Origin: Auanema rhodensis
Taxonomy: Eukaryota > Nematoda > Chromadorea > Rhabditida > Rhabditidae
Reading direction: 5' to 3'
DNA length: 64,000 nt
Assembly (NCBI GenBank): GCA_964057225.1
Contig: OZ059900.1
Coordinates: 10,364,501-10,428,500 of the forward strand
Positions within the stretch are counted from its first letter, which is position 1. Each line of letters starts with the position of its first letter. The notes under the pieces are model-generated. The model did not search any database, was not told where the DNA came from, and saw nothing but the letters and a program-made list of their open reading frames with translations. A program made the translations under genes and the position numbers. Shown piece after piece: positions 51,614 to 63,901 of this stretch.

Positions 51614-54600
51614 CTGAATATATATGTTCACTAATTTAACATATAATTAATATATTTTAAAATTTTTCAAACTTGCATAAGTGTGTATATGCATATATCA
51701 TATTTTTCTTTTTTACTATTTTATGTTCTTACACTTTTATTGTTGCATGATGCAAGTTAGCAAAACAAAAATGAAACAAAGAAGCCGGTTTTCTTATAAG
51801 CTTTTGAAACTGATTGTATAAGCATTAATAGCTATTTATGATTTCATCTCATTCATGAAACAAAGAATAAACTATAAGTCAATTAGATAAGCAAAACAAA
51901 AAAATCTATTGATAAACGAGGTAAAAAACTTTCACATTGATTTAGACATTAAAAGCATTTTTCGTGCTCGGGTTATCTATAATTTTCATTTTGAATAGCA
52001 GCAACCTATTTGCAACAAAGTAAGCAGCTATGGCATGCTTTTCAAAATAGTGAAGGCATCGATTTGATTTGATAACTGCCAAACAGCTTGCAACCTACCA
52101 TTGTAGTGGTGCTGTTCTGTATCCGGTGACGATGTTGAAGATAGATGTCGAAAGAATTGGATTAATCCCTTTTTTACAGTCACAAAAGATCAAAAGTTTA
52201 TATGTTTGTTCAAGCTATATACGTTGTTCCTATTTACTTATTATGGCACTCAGTACTTTCTCGTGTCATAAACCATAATATCAAAACGTTGAACATTCAC
52301 TAATTCTTTCGTTTAAGCTATGTATTATAATTAATTATAGTATTTTAACCAAAAATACAATAGCTTGCGCGAAGTCTGTAGAAAGTAGATGATCTAGAGA
52401 CAGATACTTTGTTGTTAGAAGCTAAAATACCTATTTATAGAAGCAAAAATTAATACAAAATAAAGAAATATAAGCATAAGTATGAAATATGAATCACAAA
52501 CTAGAAGCATGGTTAGCAGAGCATCATTAATAAAAATAGCATAAAAGTATGCTTACTTACATACTTACATCTCGAAACTACTATAAACAACTTTGGCTAT
52601 AACTACTATTGATTAAACTGATTAGAATTCTTTTGCAAGTGTCGAGTATCAATAGATTACATATCAATCGATTGATTGCGCTGCTCATATTTCACACAAA
52701 TTATTTAAAAGTAAATGCTACAACCATGCGATCGATCGTACCGTAGTAAACAGGCACGTAGATGCAAAGTGCGAGTGTTCATTCGCGTGAGTGCTTCATG
52801 CAAATTCGAAACATGCAGTTTTTTAATTGCAATAATAAAAAGGAAGTGTTAGTGAGTATTCTATCTACATGCTTATGAGTATATCAATATATTATATATA
52901 AGCATCATGCAAGGGAAAGCGCAGGCAACATGCTGGCATCATGCCGATTAATAAAAAGTTCATGCATTCTGTTTTAACTTTGAAAGTTTATATTATTTGA
53001 AAAAAAGTTAAGTAAATGTATATCTATAGGTATATACATAGCAGTTGTGTTTGTTTATGTTTTTATACAATAGGTAATTACTTACTTAGTATACTGACTA
53101 AATAGGAATTATTTCAAGAAGTGCATAATATGACGCAATATTCTATTCAATGATCATTTAATGATAAAGAAAAAAGAAAACGAGACAGGTAAGATGGTAT
53201 TTGTGTTAAAGAAAAGGGTAAGAACGAAAAGTAAGCAGTTTGGTGTGTTATTAACCAAATCAAATAATATGTTGTTTAGAGTGATGAAAATCTACATGAA
53301 TTTTGTAGGAAGTAAGTAAAGTATTATCAGCAGTCAAAGAGCAATCCGAACTATCATACGTAAGTAGCGTGATAAATAGCTGTTGCTAATGCATTTAAGA
53401 TTAGTTTTTAAAAAAAAAACACAAAAAAATTATTATGGAAAACATTGCATTTTTTGTTATTGTAGCAAAAAACACATAGAAATATTCATCAATGGACTAC
53501 AATATTTGAAACATGTTATTGCATATAAAAACAATTTTGTAGATAGCTATTGATTTTTGGATCAAAAGTTGTATACTAAATAGCGTCACGTTGGATTATT
53601 ATCAATTGTAACTGTATTAGATATGCCATTTTCAGACATAATGTAGGGCAGTGAACGATAAGCTATTAGGACGATATGTCAAATGAAGGCAAGAAAAAAC
53701 ATTCGCAGGCAAGATCCTACTCCTTATCGAGAACAGAAGAGCATTTTGAGTCTATCTGCCCTGTTGCATCTCTTTACTACTTCTTAATCTATAGGAGGCA
53801 CTGCAGAGAGTGAGCACGAAAAAGAAAGAAAGATAGATAACGATGATAATGACCTCTACATTATGATATGATTACACAAATGATTTTTTTTTGGTTTTAT
53901 TTGCATTTTTTAAATAAAATGTTGAGATATTGAGCTTTTTTTTTCAAAAAATAAATGAATTACCTGATGAATATGTTATATAGAAGATAGATATTATACT
54001 GATATGCTGACAGAGAGATCTGCTGGAGTTGGATGGAAGGAAGAAACCTATATTAGTGAATTGATAATTGGTTTGTGGTATTATATAAGAGTTCTTATGA
54101 TACAACAATGTTGGTTCAAAAATTATATATTCGAAACAGACAATAGTATTGAAAGATTCAGAAATAAGGAGATAATTTGATGCTGGTTATGAATGATATA
54201 CATAGTTAGTTGAAAAGGTTAAATAATTCTGATCAATAAATGAACTTGAGCGGTTTGGGATATTTCCAATATAATGGAAACATTGAACAAAACACATATA
54301 AAAACTATGAAACATAGATGGATTATAGCCGATGATAACCGATGAAAAACGTTTATTTTTCTTTGAACTTTGAACTAAAGTTGGGATCATATTAGAACAT
54401 ATGACGTAACTTACAAATCCATGAGAGAGGGGTTGAGGTAAAATTTATGAAATTAGCAAAGCAAGAGTTTGAAAGAAGATCATAATGCTAGAAAAAACGC
54501 GTACGAAATTGAAAATATTTTATGAAATTTGAAATATTTAATGTTCCAAGAAAATGATAAAGAGCAAATAAACAAATAAAAATAATAATTCGCATGTTAG

Positions 54601-57600
54601 CGTTTCATTTCATCTTATCATTATAAGTGTAATTGATTTTAATTAGCAAAAAAAATGTCTGAAATATCAATAAAATTGATGTAATCATCTTAATCAGAAA
54701 AATTCTGTCATTCAGCACCCGATTTTTTTGTTTTTTCTCTTTATCTCTGGTATTCTCTCACACTGTTAATAGCTTCATATTGGGTGCTATCAACAGTTCA
54801 AAAAGTTACATTCAAATATCATTTTTGTCTGAATATTCTGGACAGAACAAGACATTTGGAAGTATTATTAAAATTATTATTTCGTCATCATCTATAGCAC
54901 ATAATATTATAAAGTTAGTTAATCTATGTATATAACATGACATAGAGTAGGAAACACATGAATGTTGAAACTACATCGTCATAAGGTACTTACACTCACT
55001 GTTACATGGTATTATCAAAGTGTTAAAACAAAGAACAGTTTAATCCGTAATGTTCTTGCTCTACCTATCAGCTGAAAGCCAACAGTTAGAGCTTAGAACC
55101 ATTTTTTCACATAAATGCATTTCACACAGTCTCGGTTTCTATCTCACTTTTTTCATTTATTATTGTTCTTTAAATACCTCGTTTTACTATTCGAATTGCT
55201 ACATGTTGTTTCGCAATGTTTTAGTATGGTTAGGCACCATATTCTGTCTTCACACTTGATAATATTAGAAAGCAAAACATGTAATGAAACTTAAACAAGA
55301 TCAATTGTGCCGGAAATGAAATAAAACAAAATTTTTTTCTGTAACAACGTTAATGATCAAGATCAGCAGTAAGTTGGAAATAAATGATGTAAACATTAAA
55401 AAAACGCATGTATATGCAATGCCAAATCGAACCAGAATTCAGGTTTACTGGTACACACATGATGCCTTTTGCGATACGAGATTTGGGGAAAAAAAAAGAA
55501 AAAAAAACGAAAAGATATTGATATTTGATTATTTTCTCAACTTCTCGGAAAATAATACTGTGCTGACCAGTCAGTTCAAATAAATTTTAAATAGAAAATA
55601 TGTTTCTACTAATGCAATAATTGACGAGAAAATGAAAATAAGTAAAAAATAAAAAAAATGAATACAGGTTTCAGATTATCAAGTTTATCATTATGATTAA
55701 GCTTAAAATGCAGTTCATTATTTGTTTGACTGATCTATCAATGAAACAGATTATATTGATGTGGAGTTATCACTAACATGATGAGATACAAAGAAAACAA
55801 TTGAAAAACAACAAAAAATTTGAAGTTAGTTAGTATAGCGTATGGACCAAAATTACAGTTTTTAGTTTTGGCTTGTTTTTGAATGAAATGGTAGCATATA
55901 AAGAGAAAAAAATTAATCAGAATGAGAATATAAAGAGAGAAGAGAGAGAAAAGGTGTAGTATGATGAAACGGTTTGGAATTTAATATTGTTTTGTTGTTT
56001 AATGGAAGTTTGTTAAAGCATTTGATGACAAGGAAATGATTCTTTATATGTTTTCTTGTAATGCTTAACAACTTTTTCATACTTCACACTACATTCTTGC
56101 TTGTTTCAATTCACTTTCTAATTTCTCTCTATCTTTAAAGTTTGCCATATTACCCTCTTTTTTTGTTTCTTTTAACAGCTTACAGACTATCTCTCTTTCT
56201 TTATGTTTATTTACTCTCTTCTCTTTACCCCTTTTACAGGTTTTTAGTTTTGCTTAGCTTTATCACCTGCGGCTACTATTAAAGTGTTGATGATATGTCA
56301 GGTACAGCAAAACCAACATAACATGACACTTATTAGTAGGCAATGAAGCGTAGCTGAAAGGGTAAGTGCGATATGTAATGTTCCCTTCAAACTGGTTTTT
56401 TTTTTCGAAATATTTTCGCTGTACACAATAGATATTTAACTATAATACTCATATACATAAAACAGCTCATCTATATCATATTTTCAAATTCTATCTCACT
56501 AATCGAAATAATCTATGAGAAATACACATTTTTAAAATCTGTCGAATCACTTAATTTTTACGAATTAGTACAAACTTTTAATTTATTTTTTAATAATAAA
56601 GTTGAACAGTGAACGTTTTTCAAGTCATTTTTCTAGCTCTTCATGAATTGTCAGTTTCTTTCTTTATTTTGATATCCAAAATAATGCGAATCATGACCAT
56701 TTTTGAATTTTAAGAATGTAATTGCATAAAGTTTATTCATTAGACATTAATATGTTCAGAATTTAAAGTTTCCAAACATTTTGTTTCTTTTTTTATTTTA
56801 TTTTTTCAAAGTTGAGAATTATAAATAGCTGAAACACGAACACAATTTGGTCTCAAATAAGAACAGGATGACGAAAGAGATAAAAGCATGTTGAAAACAA
56901 GCTTTAATGAAGATTTTATGATTGGTTGTAAGAAAAAAGTGAAGACAAAATGAATAAAAGAAAATTTAGAATGTTTGAGGCTGTTTATAAGGACATTTAG
57001 GTGCATCATTTTGCTGACACATTCCGAACTGATTTGATTCCTTGATTATTAGCAAGAAAAAGGCATAAAAATTGTTAAAGATTAATTTGACTGCTTTAAA
57101 CGGTTAGTTGAAATATCAATTATTATTGAAAGATGAAAATCAAATAAAAAACGTATATGAATATTATACCAGAATAAAATATCATGAAAACGTGGTGGCA
57201 TATAAGGTTTGTACGTGTCAAATTTTTAAGAAGAAAATTGATAAGAAGCAGCATCAGATTATAAACTATCTGATATTTTGGAAGAAGCAACATCGAAAGA
57301 AAAGTGGATGGTCTACAAAAATGTGCTCACCAAATTGAGTACAAGCATATGCGCACTCACACAGATGGATACACGTCAAGCACATAAGCACTCACACTAA
57401 TACGTGAGCTACAAAAGCTGAAAGCTGCGGAAGGCTGACGGTGCCTTTATGGCATATGTGCTAGATAATAATGATCTTAAATCCTTAAATATAAAGAAAA
57501 GCTCATAAGAGGTTTAAAGAATGAGGTGATTAGTTGACTGAAAAATGATCAAAAATAGCTATAATGCTATTTAACTAAATGCATTACATCTCATGAAATA

Positions 57601-59678
57601 AGCAAGCTAAAATAGCATTTACCAGCTGAATGGGGGTAGGTTTAATGTAAAATACGTAAAGAGCATTTGAAATGACTAAATACGCTTTCAACAGCTTATA
57701 TATTTTATAGCATTTCCTATGAAATTCTTGAAAAAAACTACGATTTTCATTAGCTTCTAATATATTGTTACCATATAAATTACGGTAAATAGCTAATATA
57801 TCTTTAAAGTGTTGTAATAGCTGTTTAGTATTTGAATATTTGATGGGCGGATAAAAGAAAGGAAATTAGCTGCTTAGCCATTATTTTTCGATTACATACA
57901 CTATCCAAGCCAGTTCATATTCTCTTATGCCATTATCCTTACGAAAATCTTACTCATCTTTAATTGCATCTTTATTTATCCGTATAGCTAATGCATTTTC
58001 CTATAGTATCCTTTTTTGAGCTTAGCTAGTGATTCATATTTCTTCTTATTCTTTCCAAGAAAAACATAAAATATATCATTCCAAGTCTAATTTCTCGTAT
58101 TTTAGTAGTGAAAGATTTCTACCGCATTCAAAACATTTGATGAAGTTGGTCATTATTGAATAGTAAATGCAGCATAATAATAAACAGAAAGCTAGTGCAC
58201 ACAGAAAACTCGAAGCAAAATCAAATTACATGATCATAGCGGGGCAGAGCAATAGAACAAAAAGTTATTATTAAACTAAATACTAATTCTGCTAATAAAA
58301 ATTCAAACTTTTAAAACAAAGTTAGAAAAATTGGAATAAAAGTTCAATTTCATAATATTAGCAAACATTAAATATATTGTTTTTAATGAGAATAACGTCT
58401 AGAATAGTGAATCATCTTCGCAAAAAATATACATGAAGAATGAAAAACTGAAATGATAATATTCGCTTGTTTTGTTTTGTTTTCTTATTTCACCTCCATA
58501 GCTCTTGTTTAATTCTGTTCGCTCGGCCTACTCGTTGATGAACATTTTTTCTATTCGTTTTCAGATTGTCATGTGTTCATCTATTGACAACAGAAACAAA
58601 TAATCTCAAAAGCACATGCTAGTAAACCAGTCCTGTGCTCTATCACAACGCATGGGTAGAGCTGCGCAACCCATACACACACATACACACATATACACAT
58701 GCATGCACACACATTCTCAGTGGACTCTTCCAGAAACACAAAAATAATGAGGAAAATAGTTTTCCTCACTCAAATGCTTTCTTATTTTTAACCGTTTTGT
58801 TATTTTTGGAAAAGAGAGAAATGTTGGAAATTTTCACACTACTTAGTTCAAATTTCCTTTTTTCTCTTCAGATATAATTTTTTTGTTAAAGACCAGTAAA
58901 ACGGTTGTATTTTTTTTGATTTTTCTTTCAGAGTTCAAATACTTAGAGAAAGAATGGCAACTAATCTAACTTTATTCGTGATTCAGTGAGTAATTTCCCA
59001 TCTTTTTCTTGTGAATCAAATTATTAATCATTTTTAAATGAATTTTTATTTTCTTATTCTCAACACTAATCAACCACATTTGATACGAATAAATAAAATG
59101 TACATTTTCAAAATATTTCTTGTTTTACCTACTTTTAATATTAAAAATGCAAAAAAAACCTAATTTTGACGATCTCTTCCACATCGAAAATGAAAGTAAT
59201 CTGATTTAATCAAACAAAGTAAAAGCAAAGGCTGCTTAGATCAAATTTAAAACGTATGAAATTAATGAAATATGAACTCATTGAGTATTCAATGTGTACA
59301 GTTAAATAACTATGTAATTTTATTATTGTTATCAATTGTTTCGTTTAATTAGATGATTTAGCTAGTCGTGATACCATGATAAGGAAGTACAAAGACAATG
59401 TGAGATCAATATATAATAGATAGCAGACAATTGCTTGGAAGATTTATTTAATAATTGATATGATGAAGAAGCAATGAGAGGAAATAAAATTAATAGGATT
59501 AGATTCAAAAACGAATTAATAGAAAATTGAGACAATAACCACAGAAAAGAATTGGGAAATCTCTTTTTTCTGAAAATTGAAAAAAAAGAACTGGAAGAGA
59601 AACTAAATGAATTAATTTCTTATTATAGTGCACTGTTCTAAATATTTTTTAATCTTGAAACTTCTATCATCATTCTAT

Positions 59679-59710
59679 TTCTATGTTCTATGTTCTATGT
59701 TTATGTTCTA
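59679..59710. repeat. TTCTATG heptamer repeat
   Basis: About four head-to-tail copies of TTCTATG, the last imperfect, in non-coding DNA. Confidence 0.75.
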
Positions 59711-60352
59711 TTTATATGCTTCTTTAACAAAATAATGATAATTATTGCAAAAAACTTTCATAATTCCTTTGACAGCTAAAACAAGAGAAAATTTAATTTT
59801 AAAATCATTTATCAATGAAGATTTAAGCATGATTAGTGCAATATGTTTAGATAAAAATCTGGTGATTAGTGATAGGAAACTCAAATTTTTGTGAAAAGTG
59901 AAAAAGAAGAAACAAAAAAAGGTTGGAAATAAGTTTAACACTACAAAAGTCGATATCACAAACAAATACAACTATTCAGTCAGTAAATCAATTCATAAAA
60001 TAAAAAGTTTGAATAATTATAATAAAACTTTTCCGTTGAATTGAATTAGCCATAAATTGTTATAGATAAGTATTTATATATAATTAATTCTTATACTTTT
60101 TTTGAATAAAATAAATAATATTATTATAGTTAAAGTGAAATCAAGACTTATTTTTCAAACTTTTTGAGAATAAATGTTGATATCCAATCAATAATTGATG
60201 TATAAAACTATATTGAAACTTCTTCATTCAAAACAAATTATTGAATTTCTTTAGTATAATATTCAATTCTTTCTATATCTACGTGATATAATAGAATAAC
60301 AGAACCTTCTTGTTCATATAACTATTGTACATTGTAGTTTTCTTAGGCGAAT

Positions 60353-60355
<3 letters not shown>

Positions 60356-60408
<53 letters not shown>
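60356..60408. repeat. (CT)n microsatellite
   Basis: About 26 uninterrupted CT units, 305 bases upstream of the coiled-coil gene. Read on the minus strand it gives a false Arg-Glu repeat frame. Confidence 0.95.
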
Positions 60409-60414
<6 letters not shown>

Positions 60415-60713
60415 CCAAACAAAACAATTTTAATTTTTATGGCGCTCAATCGCTTATGAAACAAACAATCCTTGCGTCCTATTGTTAATTTTATCTATTT
60501 GTCATCAAAAGTTATTTTAGGTAGACAATTCTCTAAATATTTTAATATATTAATATTTTATTTATATTTTATTCGTAATTTCTTTGTTATTTGTTTGTAT
60601 TTTATTAATTTATTTTATTTTATAGCTTAACTATATATTTTTATTCCAATTAACCCCAACCTAAAAGTGAGTCGGTTTTAACATTTTTATTTTAATTCTT
60701 CGAAGTTCTATAG

Positions 60714-62349
60714 ATGAGTCAATTCTTTGGAGAAGATTTCGAGCAATTACTTATCTCAGAGAAAGTGTCCAAAGATGAAACTTCTGTTGGCGAAATGGAT
60801 ACTCCCACTTCATTCTTGGAACTATCTACTTGTGCATCCCCAACTCAACTGACTGGCGCTTGTAGAACAATAACTCCAACTAACGCCACCTCCCTACTTT
60901 CCGAGACCAGAGAACTGTCATTTGCTTCTCCCAATGTTCTAGATCTTTCTCAAAGATCTATTCAACAGAAAGACATATTACCAATACTTCAATTACAATC
61001 TTCCGTGAAAGAGGTAATTTTAAATATTCTGACATTCAGAACAGATTTAAATATTTAGGAAGATACTCAAAGTTTCAATCATGAGAATTACAATGACAAT
61101 GAGATAAATGCTTCGAATTCTATTGTAGAACTTCTGGAAAACATGAAGAACAAGCTTAAACTGCTTGACAAAGAAAAAGAAGAGTTGCGTAACAAGAATG
61201 ATCATTTTTTCGTTAACCACTTCCGGTGTATGCAAGAGCACGCAATTTACCGAAAAGAATTGGAATATCTACAAGATCACCAGCTCTCAGAGAAAAGTAA
61301 CATCGAAACTAATCAAGATATCATGCGAAAGATGAATCGACTATGTGATGACACGATATCATCAATGGAGACGGTCTATAATTGTTTGCTTAGTTGCTCG
61401 ATTCAGGAGAAACGTGTTAATCCTGCAATGGCTACCTTTATCAAAGAAAAGACCAATGAGATATTACATAATGATAGAAACGATGATTACGTCTTAGAGG
61501 GATGTGATGCAAATGTATGTTTAGGTTATTTCGGTAATAATACAATTACCTTACAATTTTTAAGAAAAGACTTGACGATTCTTCTAGTTTGATAAGCGAT
61601 GATCAGGTGTTAGATGTCATTAGCCACGTTGTAAGCCGACTGTCGTATTGATAATTATTAATTTTATTTTTGCTTGTAGATAAGTTCAGGAAAAATGAAT
61701 AGCGCTTTTGAAAATGATGACGAGGTCTTTTATGTAAGTGACTTGATACATGTTTGCTTAAATCCCATAATGCCATATTTAGTCTGATGATTCGATAGAA
61801 AACGAAATTGTGCAGGCGCTGCTAAAACAAGTGACGAGTGAAACGTTCTACAGGATCAAAAACTTTGTAAGTTTCAGAATTTGCCAAGTTAAACAAAAAT
61901 GGTCTTAGTTACATACCAAAATACATGTGTTCATGTTGGAAGCATCTAAGAATAAATTTGCTTATATTCAAACGAGAAATCCATCATTTTCTGTCGAAGA
62001 CCTCGAAATAGTTGCTGATATGGTTTGTGAAATTGAAAATCATACTAAGAGCTAATATTGCAGTTGGAAATTGATATTAATCCACTTGAAGTAATAGAAC
62101 TACGTACCATGACACCAGATGTAAGATGACTGAATCTATTTCAATACTATACTTCAGCTGTTATAGAAAGGATCTAGACATAATGATGATGATTTGGCTG
62201 GATTGAAAAACCTTTCCACTAAAACACTGAAAAAGAGATTCATGAAGATGGTAACGCGAAAACAACATTATACACGTTCCAAGTTTTCGAGAAGAAGCAA
62301 CAAATTATTGAAATTTAAGAATTTGAGCCGTCCACGAAACCATTTCTAA
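60714..62349 (+). CDS. Coiled-coil protein with basic C-terminus, unknown function
   Basis: Eight exons, all joined in phase 0: 60714-61013, 61059-61514, 61565-61630, 61680-61733, 61783-61866, 61909-62022, 62064-62120 and 62167-62349; 437 residues. The ATG directly follows a TTCTATAG acceptor, so a trans-spliced message would have no other 5' UTR. The first 100 residues are Ser/Thr-rich and acidic (low complexity). Residues about 120-185 have heptad-like charge patterns (MKNKLKLLDKEKEELRNKN) typical of a coiled coil. A middle acidic part follows, and the last 60 residues are strongly basic (TLKKRFMKMVTRK, SKFSRRSNKLLKFK), possibly a nuclear or nucleic-acid/microtubule-binding tail. No signal peptide, membrane span or enzyme motif is present. 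I do not recognise the family. Introns are all about 40-50 bases. Confidence 0.78.
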
Positions 62350-62600
62350 AGCTTGTTTCTTTTGAATCTTCAGAATCTTACTTTGACTTGAATTTTTTTA
62401 TGTTTTAACATACTATAGCTTGTATATAAACAAAACATACCATATTTCATTTTCATCGTTGATAAACCAATGAATTTGTAGAAAAATAGCATAGCAAAAT
62501 TGAAAAAATCAGCATCCACTCTCTACAAAGAAAACAGCACATATACTATATATATAATTAACTTCCATATGATTACGTACATTTCGGGAGAGTGAGATAT

Positions 62601-62613
62601 GGTTACCGAAAAC
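62601..62613 (+). promoter_or_regulatory. Candidate snRNA proximal sequence element, copy 1
   Basis: GGTTACCGAAAAC lies about 58-70 bases before the inferred U5 start, the distance at which proximal sequence elements of animal snRNA genes sit. Identical blocks are at 62972-62984, 63343-63355 and 63714-63726. No TATA box stands at -25, consistent with Pol II snRNA transcription. The assignment is by position only. Confidence 0.45.
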
Positions 62614-62670
62614 TCGAATGATATACGGATATCACCATCATAGGCCATGTTGCATGATGTTATACAGTCA

Positions 62671-62788
62671 ACTTCTCTGGTTCCTTTGCAATATTCCGTG
62701 AAAATCTTTCGCCTTTTACTAAAGATTTCCGTGCATAGGGACGCATATGAGTATCTTTCATTTTGGAATCCCCTCGAAAGAGCGGGAC
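62671..62788 (+). ncRNA. U5 spliceosomal snRNA, copy 1
   Basis: Recognised from the highly conserved U5 stem-loop I: AAATCTTT and AAAGATTT pair in an 8-bp stem around the 11-base loop CGCCTTTTACT, containing the invariant GCCTTTTAC (62711-62719) that holds exon ends during splicing. The 5' part ACTTCTCTGGTTCC matches the start of U5. The Sm region reads CATTTTGGAA (62759-62768). It is followed by a 3' hairpin, TCCC/CTC-GAAA-GAG/GGGA with one bulged C. Ends are inferred from this layout, about 118 bases, typical for U5. This copy differs from copies 2-4 at one base of the Sm site. Confidence 0.93.
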
Positions 62789-63041
62789 ATCAGCATATCA
62801 AAGCTTCAGATATAACAGGGTTGTAATATCTACAGCCTTCTTTAAAGAAAACAGCGGATTCAAAAGAAATAAAATAAACTGTAGTTTGCTTTCATCTACA
62901 GTATGTATAGTTACATATATACATATAATTAACTTCCATATGATTACGTACATTTCGGGAGAGTGAGATATGGTTACCGAAAACTCGAATGATATACGGA
63001 TATCACCATCATAGGCCATGTTGCATGATGTTATACAGTCA

Positions 63042-63159
63042 ACTTCTCTGGTTCCTTTGCAATATTCCGTGAAAATCTTTCGCCTTTTACTAAAGATTTC
63101 CGTGCATAGGGACGCATATGAGTATCTTTCTTTTTGGAATCCCCTCGAAAGAGCGGGAC
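63042..63159 (+). ncRNA. U5 spliceosomal snRNA, copy 2
   Basis: Same stem-loop I, loop GCCTTTTAC and 3' hairpin as copy 1, exactly 371 bases downstream. The Sm region reads CTTTTTGGAA instead of CATTTTGGAA. No damaging change seen. Confidence 0.93.
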
Positions 63160-63412
63160 ATCAGCATATCAAAGCTTCAGATATAACAGGGTTGTAATAT
63201 CTACAGCCTTCTTTAAAGAAAACAGCGGATTCAAAAGAAATAAAATAAACTGTAGTTTGCTTTCATCTACAGTATGAATAGTTACATATATACATATAAT
63301 TAACTTCCATATGATTACGTACATTTCGGGAGAGTGAGATATGGTTACCGAAAACTCGAATGATATACGGATATCACCATCATAGGCCATGTTGCATGAT
63401 GTTATACAGTCA

Positions 63413-63530
63413 ACTTCTCTGGTTCCTTTGCAATATTCCGTGAAAATCTTTCGCCTTTTACTAAAGATTTCCGTGCATAGGGACGCATATGAGTATCTTT
63501 CTTTTTGGAATCCCCTCGAAAGAGCGGGAC
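63413..63530 (+). ncRNA. U5 spliceosomal snRNA, copy 3
   Basis: A further 371 bases downstream and identical to copy 2 over the whole RNA as far as I can read, with an intact upstream block at 63343-63355. Confidence 0.93.
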
Positions 63531-63783
63531 ATCAGCATATCAAAGCTTCAGATATAACAGGGTTGTAATATCTACAGCCTTCTTTAAAGAAAACAGCGGA
63601 TTCAAAAGAAATAAAATAAACTGTAGTTTGCTTTCATCTACAGTATGTATAGTTACATATATACATATAATTAACTTCCATATGATTACGTACATTTCGG
63701 GAGAGTGAGATATGGTTACCGAAAACTCGAATGATATACGGATATCACCATCATAGGCCATGTTGCATGATGTTATACAGTCA

Positions 63784-63901
63784 ACTTCTCTGGTTCCTTT
63801 GCAATATTCCGTGAAAATCTTTCGCCTTTTACTAAAGATTTCCGTGCATAGGGACGCATATGAGTATCTTTCTTTTTGGAATCCCCTCGAAAGAGCGGGA
63901 C
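63784..63901 (+). ncRNA. U5 spliceosomal snRNA, copy 4
   Basis: Complete fourth copy, same as copies 2 and 3. Its downstream spacer is cut by the window end, so the array very probably continues. Confidence 0.92.

Larger units (their letters stand above)
51614..60713. other. Long intergenic stretch
   Basis: About 9 kb with no recognised gene. It should contain the first exon(s) and promoter of the P5B ATPase gene, which I could not pick out. It contains a CA-rich patch (58677-58712), a TTCTATG repeat (59679-59710) and a long (CT)n tract (60356-60408). A possible short exon at 58932-58985 (acceptor TTTCAG, ATG at 58954, donor GTGAGT) encodes only about ten residues and has no partner. Confidence 0.45.

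Noticed and set aside
58932-58985. Possible exon with TTTCAG acceptor, ATG at 58954 and GTGAGT donor
   Set aside because: Only about ten codons. No downstream exon joins it in frame, and joining to the 60714 exon gives an immediate stop.
62763-63761. Recurrent open frames of 67 residues (plus) and 73 residues (minus) repeated every 371 bases
   Set aside because: They overlap the U5 genes and spacer of the tandem array. Their repetition reflects the DNA repeat, with no start context or domain to suggest a protein.
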